Source: Paraburkholderia megapolitana
GTDB taxonomy: Bacteria; Pseudomonadota; Gammaproteobacteria; Burkholderiales; Burkholderiaceae
NCBI RefSeq assembly: GCF_007556815.1
Contig: NZ_CP041743.1
Coordinates: forward strand, 930,001-994,000
Direction of reading: 5' to 3'
DNA length: 64,000 nt
How positions within the stretch are numbered: the stretch's first letter is position 1; the number at the start of each line of letters is the position of its first letter. Under the pieces are notes generated by a model that saw only the letters and a program-made list of their open reading frames with translations, was not told where the DNA came from and searched no databases. Shown here piece by piece: positions 27,689-36,525 of the stretch. A program made the translations under genes and the position numbers.

Positions 27689-27705
27689 GTCGGGCCGGCC
27701 CCGAC
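27689..27705. terminator. Hairpin between convergent monooxygenase and VOC genes
   Basis: GTCGGG (27689-27694) and CCCGAC (27700-27705) flank a five-base loop CCGGC. The stem is GC-rich and lies between two convergent stop codons, 48 bases after the monooxygenase stop, but has no T-run on either side. Confidence 0.35.
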
Positions 27706-27726
27706 GATCAGGATGTCAGCCATCGA

Positions 27727-28131
27727 TCAGACCTCGACGCGAGGGTTAGGCAGAACCTCGCCGATATCGATGCGATTCCCATCGGGATCGGCCAGCACAA
27801 AACACCGAAGCCCGAAATCGGCATCGCGCAACGACTTGATGATTCGAACGTTCTGCGCCGTGCAATGCCTGTAAAGGGCGGCTGCGTCTTCGACCATGAG
27901 GTGCGCGACGTTATCGACGGATGCCTTATGGTTCTTGTTCAACGATAGATGCAGTTCAGCCTTGTCCTTCTTAAGAATGACGAAGCCGACAGGATTTCCG
28001 TTCTCGAATACCTTGTTGAACCCCAACACACCGCAGTAGAACTGGAGACTTCGGTTGAGGTCCTGAACCCCGAGACCCGGTGCGAGTCTTCCGAAACTGA
28101 CGCCATGCGGCGCGGACAATGTGGTTTCCAT
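27727..28131 (-). CDS. VOC-family (glyoxalase/bleomycin-resistance type) protein
   Basis: A 134-residue single-domain VOC protein with the two beta-alpha-beta-beta-beta units: LGVQDLNRSLQFYCGVLGF at the N-terminus and VAHLMVEDAAALYRHC..., FVLADPDGNRIDIGEV at the C-terminus. Metal-ligand-type residues (Glu near the end, His in VAHLM) are present. Members include glyoxalase I, dioxygenases and antibiotic-binding proteins; no substrate can be chosen. GGAG seven bases upstream supports ATG 28131. Convergent with the monooxygenase gene. Confidence 0.85.
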   Translation of the reverse strand: METTLSAPHGVSFGRLAPGLGVQDLNRSLQFYCGVLGFNKVFENGNPVGFVILKKDKAELHLSLNKNHKASVDNVAHLMVEDAAALYRHCTAQNVRIIKSLRDADFGLRCFVLADPDGNRIDIGEVLPNPRVEV

Positions 28132-28340
28132 ATCGATGCTCCATCGAATGAGCCAGAGGCAGCCTGCAAGGCAGTGCTTACAGGGCTGCGTAATCTCGTC
28201 AGGCGGAGCGGTGTCCGCACGGCAGATGTTGCGCGACAGGGTCTGCGGCGCGCTGAAAACAATATCAGAAAGTCAAAGCGTCCGAAAACTTCGAAGCGAC
28301 ACCCGCTCGCGATCATGAATTGCGGGTGGCGTAGACCCGG

Positions 28341-30245
28341 TTACGTTCTTGACACCCCGCCAATATGCTCGGCAAAGAACGCATCCATCGCCTCATAGAA
28401 TTCGAACTGATTTTCCTCGTTATGAAAGCCGTGCCCCTCGTTTTCCTTGAGGAGGTATTTCACTTCAACGCCACGCGCGCGCAAGGCGTTAACGATCTGA
28501 TCGCTCTCGGCCTGCTTGACTCGCGGATCGTTGGCACCCTGCGCAACGAGAAGCGGTGTCACGATCTTGTCCACAAAGAATAGCGGCGACGCATCGTGCA
28601 ATGTCCGCTTACCCTCTTCCGTCTGCGGGTTGCCGATCATCTCGTACATCATGTCGCGTATCGGCTCCCAATACGGCGGCATAGACTCGAGCAACGTGAA
28701 GAGGTTCGATACGCCGACATAGTCGACGGCCGCCGCGTATCGATCCGGAGTAAACGCAATGCCCGCAAGCGTGGCGTAGCCGCCATAACTTACGCCGTAG
28801 ATCCCGACCCGCGCCGGATCGACGATCCCTTGCGACACGAGCCAGTCAACACCGTCATCGATATCGTTCTGCATCGCGCGGCCCCATTGCCCGAAACTGG
28901 CCTCCCAGAATGCGCGCCCATATCCCGTCGAGCCGCGGAAGTTGACCTGAAGCACCGCATAGCCGCGATTCGCAAGCAACTGCGCTTCGGCATTGAAACC
29001 CCACATGTCTCTCGCCCAAGGGCCACCATGCGGATTGACGATCAGCGGCAACGGCTCGGCGAATGTTTGCCCAAGCTCGAACCCTGCCGGTAACGTCAGA
29101 TAGCCGTTGATCTGCAGGCCATCGCGTGCAGCGAAATGAATCGGCAGCATTGGCACCATATCGTTAGCGTCGAGCCATGGCGCCATGTCAGCCAGCCTCG
29201 CGAGGCGCCGTCGCTCGATGTCGTAGATCCAGACCGAACCGGGCGATCGATCGCTAGTGGCATGCACGATTGCGCGCGATTCGTCGCGCGTGTTGCTTAC
29301 GACGGCGACTTCCTGATCCGGCAACTGACGTTCGAGATCTGCTCTGATGTCCCGAGTTTTGCTGTCGAAGAAATGACGATGAATCCGATCGTCGATATAA
29401 AACGCAGCCGTCAGCACACGTCGATGTTCCGAGTATCTGAGCCCACCCACATCGACATGCGCGGCCTCGAACAGCAATGTGCCTTCCTTAGCCGTTTGCG
29501 GATCGAACTCGAAAATGGCGGTTTTGTCGCGCCCCCGGTTCGACATAACGTAGATCTGCTTGTTGTCGAACGTGAAGAACAACGGCGCGACGGTCTCGCG
29601 GAAGCCGGTTGTCAGAATGGCGCGGAAAGGCTCTGTCTCGAGGTCGCGATAGAGCAATGTGTTGTTCACGCCGTCAGTAGCGATCGCGACGCGCAACCGT
29701 CCATCGTGATCCGTCATCCAGCCCGTGACATTGCCCGGGTTCTCCGCGATCTGCGTTAGCTCACCCGTCATAACATCGGCACGGAAAACGTCGAAGACCT
29801 GCGGATCGCGCCGATTCATCTCGATCAGGATGTGGCGGTCGTCGTCCCGGAGTTCATCGACAATGCTGGCCCTGACTCCATCGAACGGCGTCAGATCGCG
29901 CGGTTCGCCGCCGTCGATCAGAACCGAAAGTACGTGGAAGTTCTCATCGCCGCCAAAATCCTTGACGAACAGAATCTGACCGTTGCCCTTCCATGCATGA
30001 TCCGGCACGTCGCGTTTCGTCTCGTTGGTCAAGGGCCTTGGTTCGCCTACGGGAGAGCCTTCGGCATCGATCCCTTGCACAAATATGTTCTGGCGGCCCA
30101 CGTGTAACGCAAGAAAGGCGAGGTGCCGCCCATCGGGCGCAATGGTGAACGCATGCTTGTCTGGTCTGCGGAAAAAGTCTCGCACCGGGTACTGCTTGAC
30201 TGCGCCGCCGTTACTCTTAGCGTTTTGACGATCTTCAGAAACCAT
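28341..30245 (-). CDS. S9-family peptidase (prolyl oligopeptidase / acylaminoacyl-peptidase type)
   Basis: A 634-residue protein with a beta-propeller-like N-terminal region (repeats such as APDGRHLAFLALHVGRQNIFV) and a C-terminal alpha/beta-hydrolase domain. The catalytic triad is visible: Ser in GVSYGGY (about residue 487), Asp in GANDPRVKQ (about 573), His in EGHGFHNEEN (about 607). No signal peptide is seen, so it should be cytoplasmic and act on short peptides. ATG 30245 has GGAGATACGT in front of it, better than the GTG four codons upstream. It lies 51 bases after the GlxA-type regulator on the same strand. Confidence 0.92.
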   Translation of the reverse strand: MVSEDRQNAKSNGGAVKQYPVRDFFRRPDKHAFTIAPDGRHLAFLALHVGRQNIFVQGIDAEGSPVGEPRPLTNETKRDVPDHAWKGNGQILFVKDFGGDENFHVLSVLIDGGEPRDLTPFDGVRASIVDELRDDDRHILIEMNRRDPQVFDVFRADVMTGELTQIAENPGNVTGWMTDHDGRLRVAIATDGVNNTLLYRDLETEPFRAILTTGFRETVAPLFFTFDNKQIYVMSNRGRDKTAIFEFDPQTAKEGTLLFEAAHVDVGGLRYSEHRRVLTAAFYIDDRIHRHFFDSKTRDIRADLERQLPDQEVAVVSNTRDESRAIVHATSDRSPGSVWIYDIERRRLARLADMAPWLDANDMVPMLPIHFAARDGLQINGYLTLPAGFELGQTFAEPLPLIVNPHGGPWARDMWGFNAEAQLLANRGYAVLQVNFRGSTGYGRAFWEASFGQWGRAMQNDIDDGVDWLVSQGIVDPARVGIYGVSYGGYATLAGIAFTPDRYAAAVDYVGVSNLFTLLESMPPYWEPIRDMMYEMIGNPQTEEGKRTLHDASPLFFVDKIVTPLLVAQGANDPRVKQAESDQIVNALRARGVEVKYLLKENEGHGFHNEENQFEFYEAMDAFFAEHIGGVSRT

Positions 30246-30296
30246 ACGTATCTCCACGAAAACTGTGTTTGAACCTGTCGATGGCCACGTGCGCGC

Positions 30297-31262
30297 CTAC
30301 CGCTGCATCTCCGCCCGAAGCTCCCGCACCCCACGCCCAAGCCTTCGACGCAGCAACGTCCGCAATGTCGCCGAGTCGGCATAGCCCACCTCGCTTGCGA
30401 TCTTCTCGATATCGTAGCCAATCGAAACGAGGTTCTGCGCCCGTTCGATACGCAGGTCCTGGAAGAACGCCAGCGGTGACTTGCCAAGCACGGCCTCGGT
30501 ACGACGCTGCAACGTGCGCGGCCCGACGGACAACGCACGCGCCGCCGCCTGCAGCGAAAAACCCACCGAGAGATTATCGCGCGCCCATCGCTCGAATCGC
30601 TCGACCAGTGGATCGGCATGCGCAAGGTGATCGGGGATGATGTATTCGGCCTGCGACGAACGCTTGTCGATCAGCATGAGACGCGCAACGAGCGTCGCAA
30701 GTTCAGGACTCGTTTGGCGCAGCAGCCATAGCGCCAGGTCGAGATGCCCCATCGCGGAACCCGCGGTGACCACGCTTTGCGAAGCGACGACCATGCGTGA
30801 ATCATCCAGTTTGACGGCCGGATAGCGTTGCCGGAAAAAAGGCGCCAGCGACCACGTCGTCGTCGCCTCGCGATTGTCCAGAAGCCCGGCCTCGGCTAGC
30901 AGAAAAGTCCCGATGCAGGCCGCCGCGACGCTGACGCCGTCAGCGTGCCACGCACGAAGGGCCGCCATCGCATCGCGCGTATCGCGACGCGCCAGCGCTT
31001 CGATCAGGCGATCGGGCTGCCGGACACTCGGCGCAGGCACCACGACCCAGTCCGGACGACCGATGGTGCTGGCCAGTTCGACCGCTGTCGACAGCCCGTG
31101 CGCGGTACGAATGCGTCTGCGCACGCCTACCACGCGTACGTCGAAGGGCGGTGCAGGGAACCCCTGGGCTGCGGCCTGTTCATTGGCCATCGCGAAGGTA
31201 TCGAGAAAAACCGTGAGCCCGGTATCGAACAGTCCGTCCAGCGCGAGGATGGCTACTCTCAT
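30297..31262 (-). CDS. GlxA-type AraC-family regulator with DJ-1/PfpI domain
   Basis: A 321-residue regulator. Residues 1-190 are a DJ-1/PfpI-like (class I glutamine amidotransferase-like) ligand domain, including the VAAACIGTFLLAEAGLLDNREATTTW segment with the nucleophile-elbow Cys; residues 215-315 are an AraC double helix-turn-helix (FSLQAAARALSVGPRTLQRRTEAVLGKSPL). This is the GlxA architecture. The start codon lies directly beside a long palindrome, so autoregulation is likely. Possible targets are the divergent acetyltransferase gene and the S9 peptidase gene downstream. Confidence 0.92.
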   Translation of the reverse strand: MRVAILALDGLFDTGLTVFLDTFAMANEQAAAQGFPAPPFDVRVVGVRRRIRTAHGLSTAVELASTIGRPDWVVVPAPSVRQPDRLIEALARRDTRDAMAALRAWHADGVSVAAACIGTFLLAEAGLLDNREATTTWSLAPFFRQRYPAVKLDDSRMVVASQSVVTAGSAMGHLDLALWLLRQTSPELATLVARLMLIDKRSSQAEYIIPDHLAHADPLVERFERWARDNLSVGFSLQAAARALSVGPRTLQRRTEAVLGKSPLAFFQDLRIERAQNLVSIGYDIEKIASEVGYADSATLRTLLRRRLGRGVRELRAEMQR

Positions 31263-31295
31263 GTCGCAAATACATCTATTAATGTCATTTGCGAC
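31263..31295. promoter_or_regulatory. Palindromic operator at the GlxA-type regulator start
   Basis: Perfect 9-base arms GTCGCAAAT (31263-31271) and ATTTGCGAC (31287-31295) enclose a second, inner pair ACAT / ATGT (31272-31275, 31282-31285). The site begins on the base next to the regulator's ATG and would overlap its translation start or leader, so binding should shut off its own expression. The divergent acetyltransferase starts 117 bases away. Confidence 0.6.
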
Positions 31296-31411
31296 TATAG
31301 CCCCGCTCCAGGTGGAAGTCTAGACTGCGCAGCAATGCCGCCAAGTTGACGCCCTGGCCAGACATTCGATCAATCCGTTGGAACACAGTTGCGCCTGCGC
31401 GCGGAGATAGC

Positions 31412-32116
31412 ATGAATCATTCGATACAGGCTGAACTCGACCGTCCGATCTGGGCGGCACTCACGACGAACCAGGCGCACCTCGGGTATGGCGACGCGCT
31501 TGCCCGTCGATACCATCCCGATGTCGCGCCGTTTGCTGCGCCGGCATCCGAAACACCCGCCGCATACGAGGCACTGCGCCAGCTTCTGCTGCCTCAGGAA
31601 CAGGCTGCTGTCCTGCATTCCGCGGAACCGATCGATGCCATCGACGGGCTACAGATAACGCCCGTGGGCGTCATCCATCAGATGATCGCGTCGCACGGTG
31701 AAGCAACACATGCAGACAACGGGGATGTTATCCGGCTGGGTAACGCGGATGCGAAAGACATGCTCGATCTGACGCAGAAGACCAAGCCCGGACCTTTTGG
31801 CAAGCGAACTCACGAGATGGGCAATTACATCGGAATCCGCGACCACGGGCGTCTCATTGCGATGGCCGGCGAGCGGATGCATATCGCCGGATACGTCGAG
31901 ATCAGCGCCGTGTGTGTAGACGACGACTACCGCGGACGCGGCCTTGCGGGTCGACTCATGAATGTCTTGCGCAGTGAGATCGAGCAACGCGGAGAAACAC
32001 CGTTTCTGCACGTCTTCAGCCACAACACGTCAGCAATCGGGCTGTATGAGCGTCTTGGTTTCAGCTTGCGTCGTACGTTCCACCTTACTCGCGTCGGGCA
32101 TGCCGGTCCGCGTTAA
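31412..32116 (+). CDS. GNAT-family N-acetyltransferase (FR47-like C-terminus)
   Basis: A 234-residue protein with an N-terminal half of about 100 residues that differs from ordinary GNATs, and a C-terminal GNAT/FR47-like domain: EISAVCVDDDYRGRGLAGRLMNVLRSEI (R-G-R-G-L-A acetyl-CoA loop) and FLHVFSHNTSAIGLYERLGFSLRR. ATG 31412 has GGAG five bases before it; the longer in-frame start is unsupported. It is transcribed away from the GlxA-type regulator and just before an SDR gene, 40 bases away, which suggests these two are one transcript. Confidence 0.9.
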   Translation: MNHSIQAELDRPIWAALTTNQAHLGYGDALARRYHPDVAPFAAPASETPAAYEALRQLLLPQEQAAVLHSAEPIDAIDGLQITPVGVIHQMIASHGEATHADNGDVIRLGNADAKDMLDLTQKTKPGPFGKRTHEMGNYIGIRDHGRLIAMAGERMHIAGYVEISAVCVDDDYRGRGLAGRLMNVLRSEIEQRGETPFLHVFSHNTSAIGLYERLGFSLRRTFHLTRVGHAGPR

Positions 32117-32156
32117 GCCGCCGTTCTATAACACCAGCAAGTAGAAGAAAGTCACC

Positions 32157-33014
32157 ATGTCTAAAAACATTCTTATTACCGGGGCTAGCAGCGGCTTTGG
32201 CCGCGATACGGCGGAAACACTCGCCGGTGCCGGACACCAGGTATTCGCATCGATGCGCGATATCGGCGGGCGTAACCGGCCCCATGCCGATGCCTTGCAA
32301 ACCAGAGGTATTCATGTCGTCGAACTGGACGTGACAGACGAAGCTTCCGTCGAGCATGGCGTGGCTTCCGTGTTCGCAAAGGCCGGACATCTCGATGTCC
32401 TCGTCAACAATGCAGGCATTGGCTCTGCAGGTATCTCCGAAGCATTCACGACAGAGCAACTGCGCGCGCTCTTCGACGTCAACGTATTCGGCGTCCAACG
32501 GATGCTAAGAGCCGTGTTGCCAGCTTTCAGGCAACAGGGGCACGGCCTCGTGATCAATATCGGCTCGATTCTTGGCCGCGTAACGTTTCCTTTTTTCGGT
32601 CTCTATGGTGCATCGAAGTTCGCGATCGAAGCATTGACCGACAGCTATCGCTACGAGTTGTCGAAGTTGGGCATCGACGTAGTTCTCATCCAGCCGAGCA
32701 ACTATCCGACGAACATTTTCGCGAGCGCCCAGTTGCCCAGCGACACCGCGCGCAGCCCTGGGTACGGTGAAATCGGTGCGGTTCCAGGCAAGATGGTGGA
32801 AACCTTGATGGAGCTGTTCAAAAGCGACAACGCGCCGAACCCGCATGACGTAGCCGAAGCGATTGCACAGGTCGTTGAGCAACCAGACGGCAAACGTCCT
32901 GCACGTCTGGTAGTGGGGCAGTCATTCGGCACGGACGTCATCAATGCTCAAGCTGCGTCGATCCAGGCACAGTTGCTGGAAAGCCTCGGTCTCGGACAAC
33001 TCGCCGAAGCTTGA
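32157..33014 (+). CDS. SDR-family oxidoreductase
   Basis: A 285-residue classical short-chain dehydrogenase. It shows the NAD(P) motif ITGASSGFGRDTAE (TGxxxGxG), the NNAG motif in VLVNNAGIGSAG, catalytic Ser in INIGSILG and YGASK (Tyr-x-x-x-Lys). The C-terminal region is longer than the 250-residue core, like the 'SDR family NAD(P)-dependent' enzymes that act on larger substrates. It follows the acetyltransferase gene by 40 bases. The substrate is unknown. Confidence 0.92.
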   Translation: MSKNILITGASSGFGRDTAETLAGAGHQVFASMRDIGGRNRPHADALQTRGIHVVELDVTDEASVEHGVASVFAKAGHLDVLVNNAGIGSAGISEAFTTEQLRALFDVNVFGVQRMLRAVLPAFRQQGHGLVINIGSILGRVTFPFFGLYGASKFAIEALTDSYRYELSKLGIDVVLIQPSNYPTNIFASAQLPSDTARSPGYGEIGAVPGKMVETLMELFKSDNAPNPHDVAEAIAQVVEQPDGKRPARLVVGQSFGTDVINAQAASIQAQLLESLGLGQLAEA

Positions 33015-33101
33015 ACCTTGAGCGAGATCGGCGCTTTCGCACCTCACGGACAGGATGCCATTACAATCGGACACTTCGATCCGACAACCGTGATTTGCGC
33101 C

Positions 33102-33503
33102 ATGAGATTTCTACTTGCATCGACACTCGCAGCGATTCTCGCGGCCACCAGTGTGGCCGCGAACGCCCAGGCATCCGGAAGCAGCGATACGTCCCAACGA
33201 CAATGCGCTATTGGCTATGTCACTGGCGTGGGTGGATCGGTACAAAGCGTGCGCGAATACCTGGCGACGCGCAGCAGAGACCAGATTCGCTACATCACGG
33301 AAAATCCGATTCAATGCAAGATTTCCGACGAGGGTCGCGCGACCGACTGTACCGGCATCACCAGCCTTCGCAATGAGAAGGTCAGCGTGTACGACGACAG
33401 CGACAGCACGACGACGTCTGTGGTCGCGCGCGTCGAACTCGACCGCGGAACGTACCCGATCATTATTGCCGTGCCCAAGCAGGATGTGCGATGTGATGAG
33501 TGA
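33102..33503 (+). CDS. Hypothetical secreted protein
   Basis: A 133-residue protein with a clear Sec signal peptide (MRFLLASTLAAILAATSVAANAQA, cut probably after ANA or AQA). The mature part has four Cys residues (near RQCAIG, IQCKIS, TDCTGI and VRCDE), compatible with two disulfides in the periplasm. I do not recognise a family. It starts 88 bases after the SDR gene, and its stop overlaps a hairpin shared with the convergent PhzF gene. Confidence 0.75.
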   Translation: MRFLLASTLAAILAATSVAANAQASGSSDTSQRQCAIGYVTGVGGSVQSVREYLATRSRDQIRYITENPIQCKISDEGRATDCTGITSLRNEKVSVYDDSDSTTTSVVARVELDRGTYPIIIAVPKQDVRCDE

Positions 33504-33515
33504 CAGTCGTCACTC
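33498..33515. terminator. Hairpin between convergent secreted-protein and PhzF genes
   Basis: GAGTGAC (33498-33504) and GTCACTC (33509-33515) are perfect arms around AGTC, overlapping the stop codon of the secreted protein and followed by TT. It stands between convergent genes and may end transcription from both sides. Confidence 0.45.
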
Positions 33516-33525
33516 TTAGCGCTAG

Positions 33526-34317
33526 TTACACTGCGCTACTTGTCGCACGTCCGCCAACCTGAACCGCCTCATCCAGATATCGGGCAGCGAGCGTGCAAGG
33601 CTGACCAAGCGCATCGCCTTGTAGCAGCGTAATGCTCCGCGTCAACGATGCAGCCAGTGCTCCTGCCGCCACACCCGTCGCAGCATCTTCGAGATGCGGC
33701 TCGAGGTGATTGAAGTTGCGGCCCGCATAGGTATCGTCGGCAAGACGGCAATAGGCATAGATACCCGACACACCGTGTGCGCGGCTCCACGCGGCAATGG
33801 CAGCGAGATCGGGGCGCAACGCCTGCAACGCCGATTGATTCGCCACTTCCACCAGCAGCTTTGCGCTGCCCACCGACGCAAGCCTCGGCATACCCATCAG
33901 TTCGATCGGTTTCGCACGAAGTAGCTGTGCTGTTTCCGCGAGATCGATGTTCAGCTCCGGACAGCGCTGCGGCTTCAAGCCGATCAAGATGTTGTCGTCG
34001 GTACGTTCGACTTCGAGAACCTGTCGATGCATGCTCGTGACGAACTGAATCCGTGCGCTGTCCGGGTTCCGCTCAAACAACACGGCGCTCGCCGCAAGCG
34101 TCGCATGCAGGCAAAGCGGGCTACGGGTATGCGGATAGTAGTAATCGAGCACGATGTCGCCGGCAGCATCGGTTGCCAAGAACACCGTCGCAGGAGCATC
34201 TTGCCGACGGGCAAACTCCAGCCGTTCCGATTCAGTCAGAGCAAAATCCTCGACGACGATCGCAGCGTTGCCGCTCGCATCGGTACGACCAAAGCAAAGC
34301 ATGCGGTGAGTATTCAT
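33526..34317 (-). CDS. PhzF-family isomerase-like protein, catalytic Glu position changed
   Basis: A 263-residue PhzF-type protein: it begins MNTHRMLCFGRTDASGNAAIVVEDF, parallel to the family start, and has the HTRSPLCLHATLAASAVLF and FNHLEPHLEDAATGVAAGALA segments that match the D-x-x-TG...AA region. PhzF uses a Glu in an S-E-T motif as general base; here the equivalent segment is QDAPATVF, with Ala43 where the Glu is expected. The enzyme may use another residue or bind without isomerising. An upstream in-frame ATG at 34374 exists; 34317 is preferred by fit to the family N-terminus, since neither has a strong ribosome site. Confidence 0.82.
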   Translation of the reverse strand: MNTHRMLCFGRTDASGNAAIVVEDFALTESERLEFARRQDAPATVFLATDAAGDIVLDYYYPHTRSPLCLHATLAASAVLFERNPDSARIQFVTSMHRQVLEVERTDDNILIGLKPQRCPELNIDLAETAQLLRAKPIELMGMPRLASVGSAKLLVEVANQSALQALRPDLAAIAAWSRAHGVSGIYAYCRLADDTYAGRNFNHLEPHLEDAATGVAAGALAASLTRSITLLQGDALGQPCTLAARYLDEAVQVGGRATSSAV

Positions 34318-34441
34318 CGTGGGTCGAGTCTCGCGGGTTGTCGCCGGCGCATCGGGAAGCTGTAGAACGCGCATAAGTGCGCCATTCTAGCGTTCCAACG
34401 TGCCGCTAAAGCCGTGCCGATTTCCGATTCCGCGGTCCGCC

Positions 34442-34471
34442 CTGTCAAAAAAGAAACGACCGTACTATTAT
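34442..34471 (+). promoter_or_regulatory. Possible sigma-70-type promoter for acyl-CoA dehydrogenase operon
   Basis: CTGTCA (34442-34447, four of six matches to the -35 consensus) and TATTAT (34466-34471, five of six matches to -10) are 18 bases apart in an unusually AT-rich stretch. It would give a leader of about 105 bases before the acyl-CoA dehydrogenase start. Confidence 0.35.
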
Positions 34472-34584
34472 TTGTGTATCCTTGTTCCATTGCGCAAAGT
34501 ACGGCCCGTGCATGGCATGACGATTCGGCAGAAGCTATGACGGGTGCCGTGTGATGACGATCTTCCCTTGTGAGTGCAGACCCG

Positions 34585-36447
34585 ATGCCTTCCATGCTGC
34601 TTTCCCGGCGCGACCTCGCCTTTCAGTTATATGAATGGCTCGATGTCGAAACGCTGACGCAACGCCCGCGCTTCGCGGATCATTCGCGTGAAACCTTCGA
34701 CGCGACGCTCGATACCAGCGAACGCATGGCCACCGAGCTGTTCGCCACGCACAACAAGAAAAACGATCAGCAGGAACCGCACTTCGACGGCGAACACGTT
34801 CACATCATTCCCGAGGTCAAGACAGCGCTCGATGCTTTCAGCGCAAGCGGATTGATTGCATCGAGCCGCGACTACGAGGTCGGTGGCATGCAACTGCCGA
34901 CTGTGATCGGCAAGGCCTGCTTCGGCATGTTCACGGCGGCCAATTGCGGCACCGCGTCCTACCCGTTCCTGACCGTGGCAAACACGACGTTGCTGCTCGC
35001 GCACGGCACGCCGGCGCAAATCGACACGTTCGCGAAACCGCAACTGGAAGGACGCTGGTTCGGGACGATGTGCCTGTCGGAACCGCAGGCCGGTTCCTCG
35101 CTGTCCGACATCGTGACACGCGCACAGGCCGACGGCGATTCGCCGTTTGGCCCGCAGTATCGTTTGACCGGCAACAAGATGTGGATCTCCGCCGGCGAAC
35201 ACGAACTGTCCGACAACATCGTGCATCTCGTGCTGGCCAAAATTCCAGGGCCGGACGGCAAGCTGATTCCAGGCGTAAAAGGCATCTCGCTCTTCATCGT
35301 GCCGAAGTTCGTCGTCGATGCGGACGGTGCGCGTGGCGAGCATAACGACGTCGTGCTAGCGGGTCTGAATCACAAGATGGGTTATCGCGGCACCACGAAC
35401 TGTCTGTTGAATTTCGGCGAAGGCACGAAGTATCGGCCGGGCGGCAAGAGCGGCGCAATCGGCTATCTGGTGGGCGAACCGCACAAAGGTTTGTCGGCCA
35501 TGTTCGTGATGATGAACGAGATGCGGATCGGCGTCGGCATGGGCGCGGCCATGCTCGGTTCGACGGGATACCTGCATTCGCTCGACTATGCGCGCAATCG
35601 TCCGCAGGGACGCTCGATCGGCCCGGCAGGGAAAGATCCGGCCAGCCCGCAGGTGAAGCTCGTCGAACACGCCGATGTGCGTCGCATGCTGCTCGCACAA
35701 AAAGCCTATGTGGAAGGCGCGATTGGTTTGAATCTGTACTGCGCGCGACTGGTCGACGAAGAGCTCAGCGCCGCCGACGACAACGCTTTAAAGCAGGCGT
35801 CGTTGCTACTGGAAATCCTCACGCCAATCGCGAAGAGCTGGCCGTCGAAGTGGTGCCTGCATGCCAACGATCTCGCGATCCAGATCCACGGCGGTTATGG
35901 CTATACGCGCGAATACAACGTCGAGCAGTTCTACCGCGATAATCGCTTGAATCCGATTCACGAAGGCACTGACGGCATCCACGGTATGGATCTGCTCGGT
36001 CGCAAGGTCGTGATGCAGGACGGCGCGGCGTTCAAGCTGCTCGGTCAGCGTATCGGCACGGCGATCAGGCGAGCGATTGAAAGCGGTCACCCCGAACAGG
36101 AAGCGCAGGCGCAGGCACTCGACGCGGCCATGAAGCGACTCGCCACCGTCACGCAGGCGCTATGGCAAACCGGCGACCCACAGTTGACGCTCGCCAATGC
36201 AACGATCTACCTCGAAGCGTTCGGTCACATCGTGCTGTCTTGGATCTGGCTCGAGCAGGCGATCGTCGCAGCAGCGGCACTCGCGAAAGCCGAAAAAGCC
36301 GAAGGCGACGAAGCGAGTTTCTATCAAGGCAAGCTCGCGGCTGCACGTTATTTCTTCCATTGGGAATTGCCGAAGACCGGCCCGCAGTTCGATCTGCTGG
36401 CCTCGCTCGATCGAACGACACTCGACATGCAGGATGCGTGGTTCTAA
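34585..36447 (+). CDS. Acyl-CoA dehydrogenase with C-terminal extension (DmdC-like size)
   Basis: A 620-residue acyl-CoA dehydrogenase, longer than the 380-residue core and in the range of DmdC / AcdH-type enzymes. It contains the FAD- and substrate-binding stretches MCLSEPQAGSSLSDIVTRA, GNKMWISAGEHELSDNI, IQIHGGYGYTREYNVEQFYRD and NPIHEGTDGIHGMDLLGRK, the last carrying the catalytic Glu. A C-terminal helical domain follows. It catalyses FAD-dependent alpha,beta-dehydrogenation of an acyl-CoA; chain type is unknown. Start is uncertain among GTG 34570, ATG 34585 and ATG 34594. The SDR gene 78 bases downstream probably belongs to the same beta-oxidation-like operon. Confidence 0.9.
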   Translation: MPSMLLSRRDLAFQLYEWLDVETLTQRPRFADHSRETFDATLDTSERMATELFATHNKKNDQQEPHFDGEHVHIIPEVKTALDAFSASGLIASSRDYEVGGMQLPTVIGKACFGMFTAANCGTASYPFLTVANTTLLLAHGTPAQIDTFAKPQLEGRWFGTMCLSEPQAGSSLSDIVTRAQADGDSPFGPQYRLTGNKMWISAGEHELSDNIVHLVLAKIPGPDGKLIPGVKGISLFIVPKFVVDADGARGEHNDVVLAGLNHKMGYRGTTNCLLNFGEGTKYRPGGKSGAIGYLVGEPHKGLSAMFVMMNEMRIGVGMGAAMLGSTGYLHSLDYARNRPQGRSIGPAGKDPASPQVKLVEHADVRRMLLAQKAYVEGAIGLNLYCARLVDEELSAADDNALKQASLLLEILTPIAKSWPSKWCLHANDLAIQIHGGYGYTREYNVEQFYRDNRLNPIHEGTDGIHGMDLLGRKVVMQDGAAFKLLGQRIGTAIRRAIESGHPEQEAQAQALDAAMKRLATVTQALWQTGDPQLTLANATIYLEAFGHIVLSWIWLEQAIVAAAALAKAEKAEGDEASFYQGKLAAARYFFHWELPKTGPQFDLLASLDRTTLDMQDAWF

Positions 36448-36525
36448 GGCCGCGCTTCTAAAGCAGTGATTCTCAAGCGACCCCATTCGCACTTCAACCT
36501 CGATACCGACATGGCAGGAGACAAG

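Noticed and set aside
34314..34595. Minus-strand frame of 93 codons between PhzF and acyl-CoA dehydrogenase
   Set aside because: It covers the likely promoter region, overlaps both gene starts and has no domain or ribosome site.
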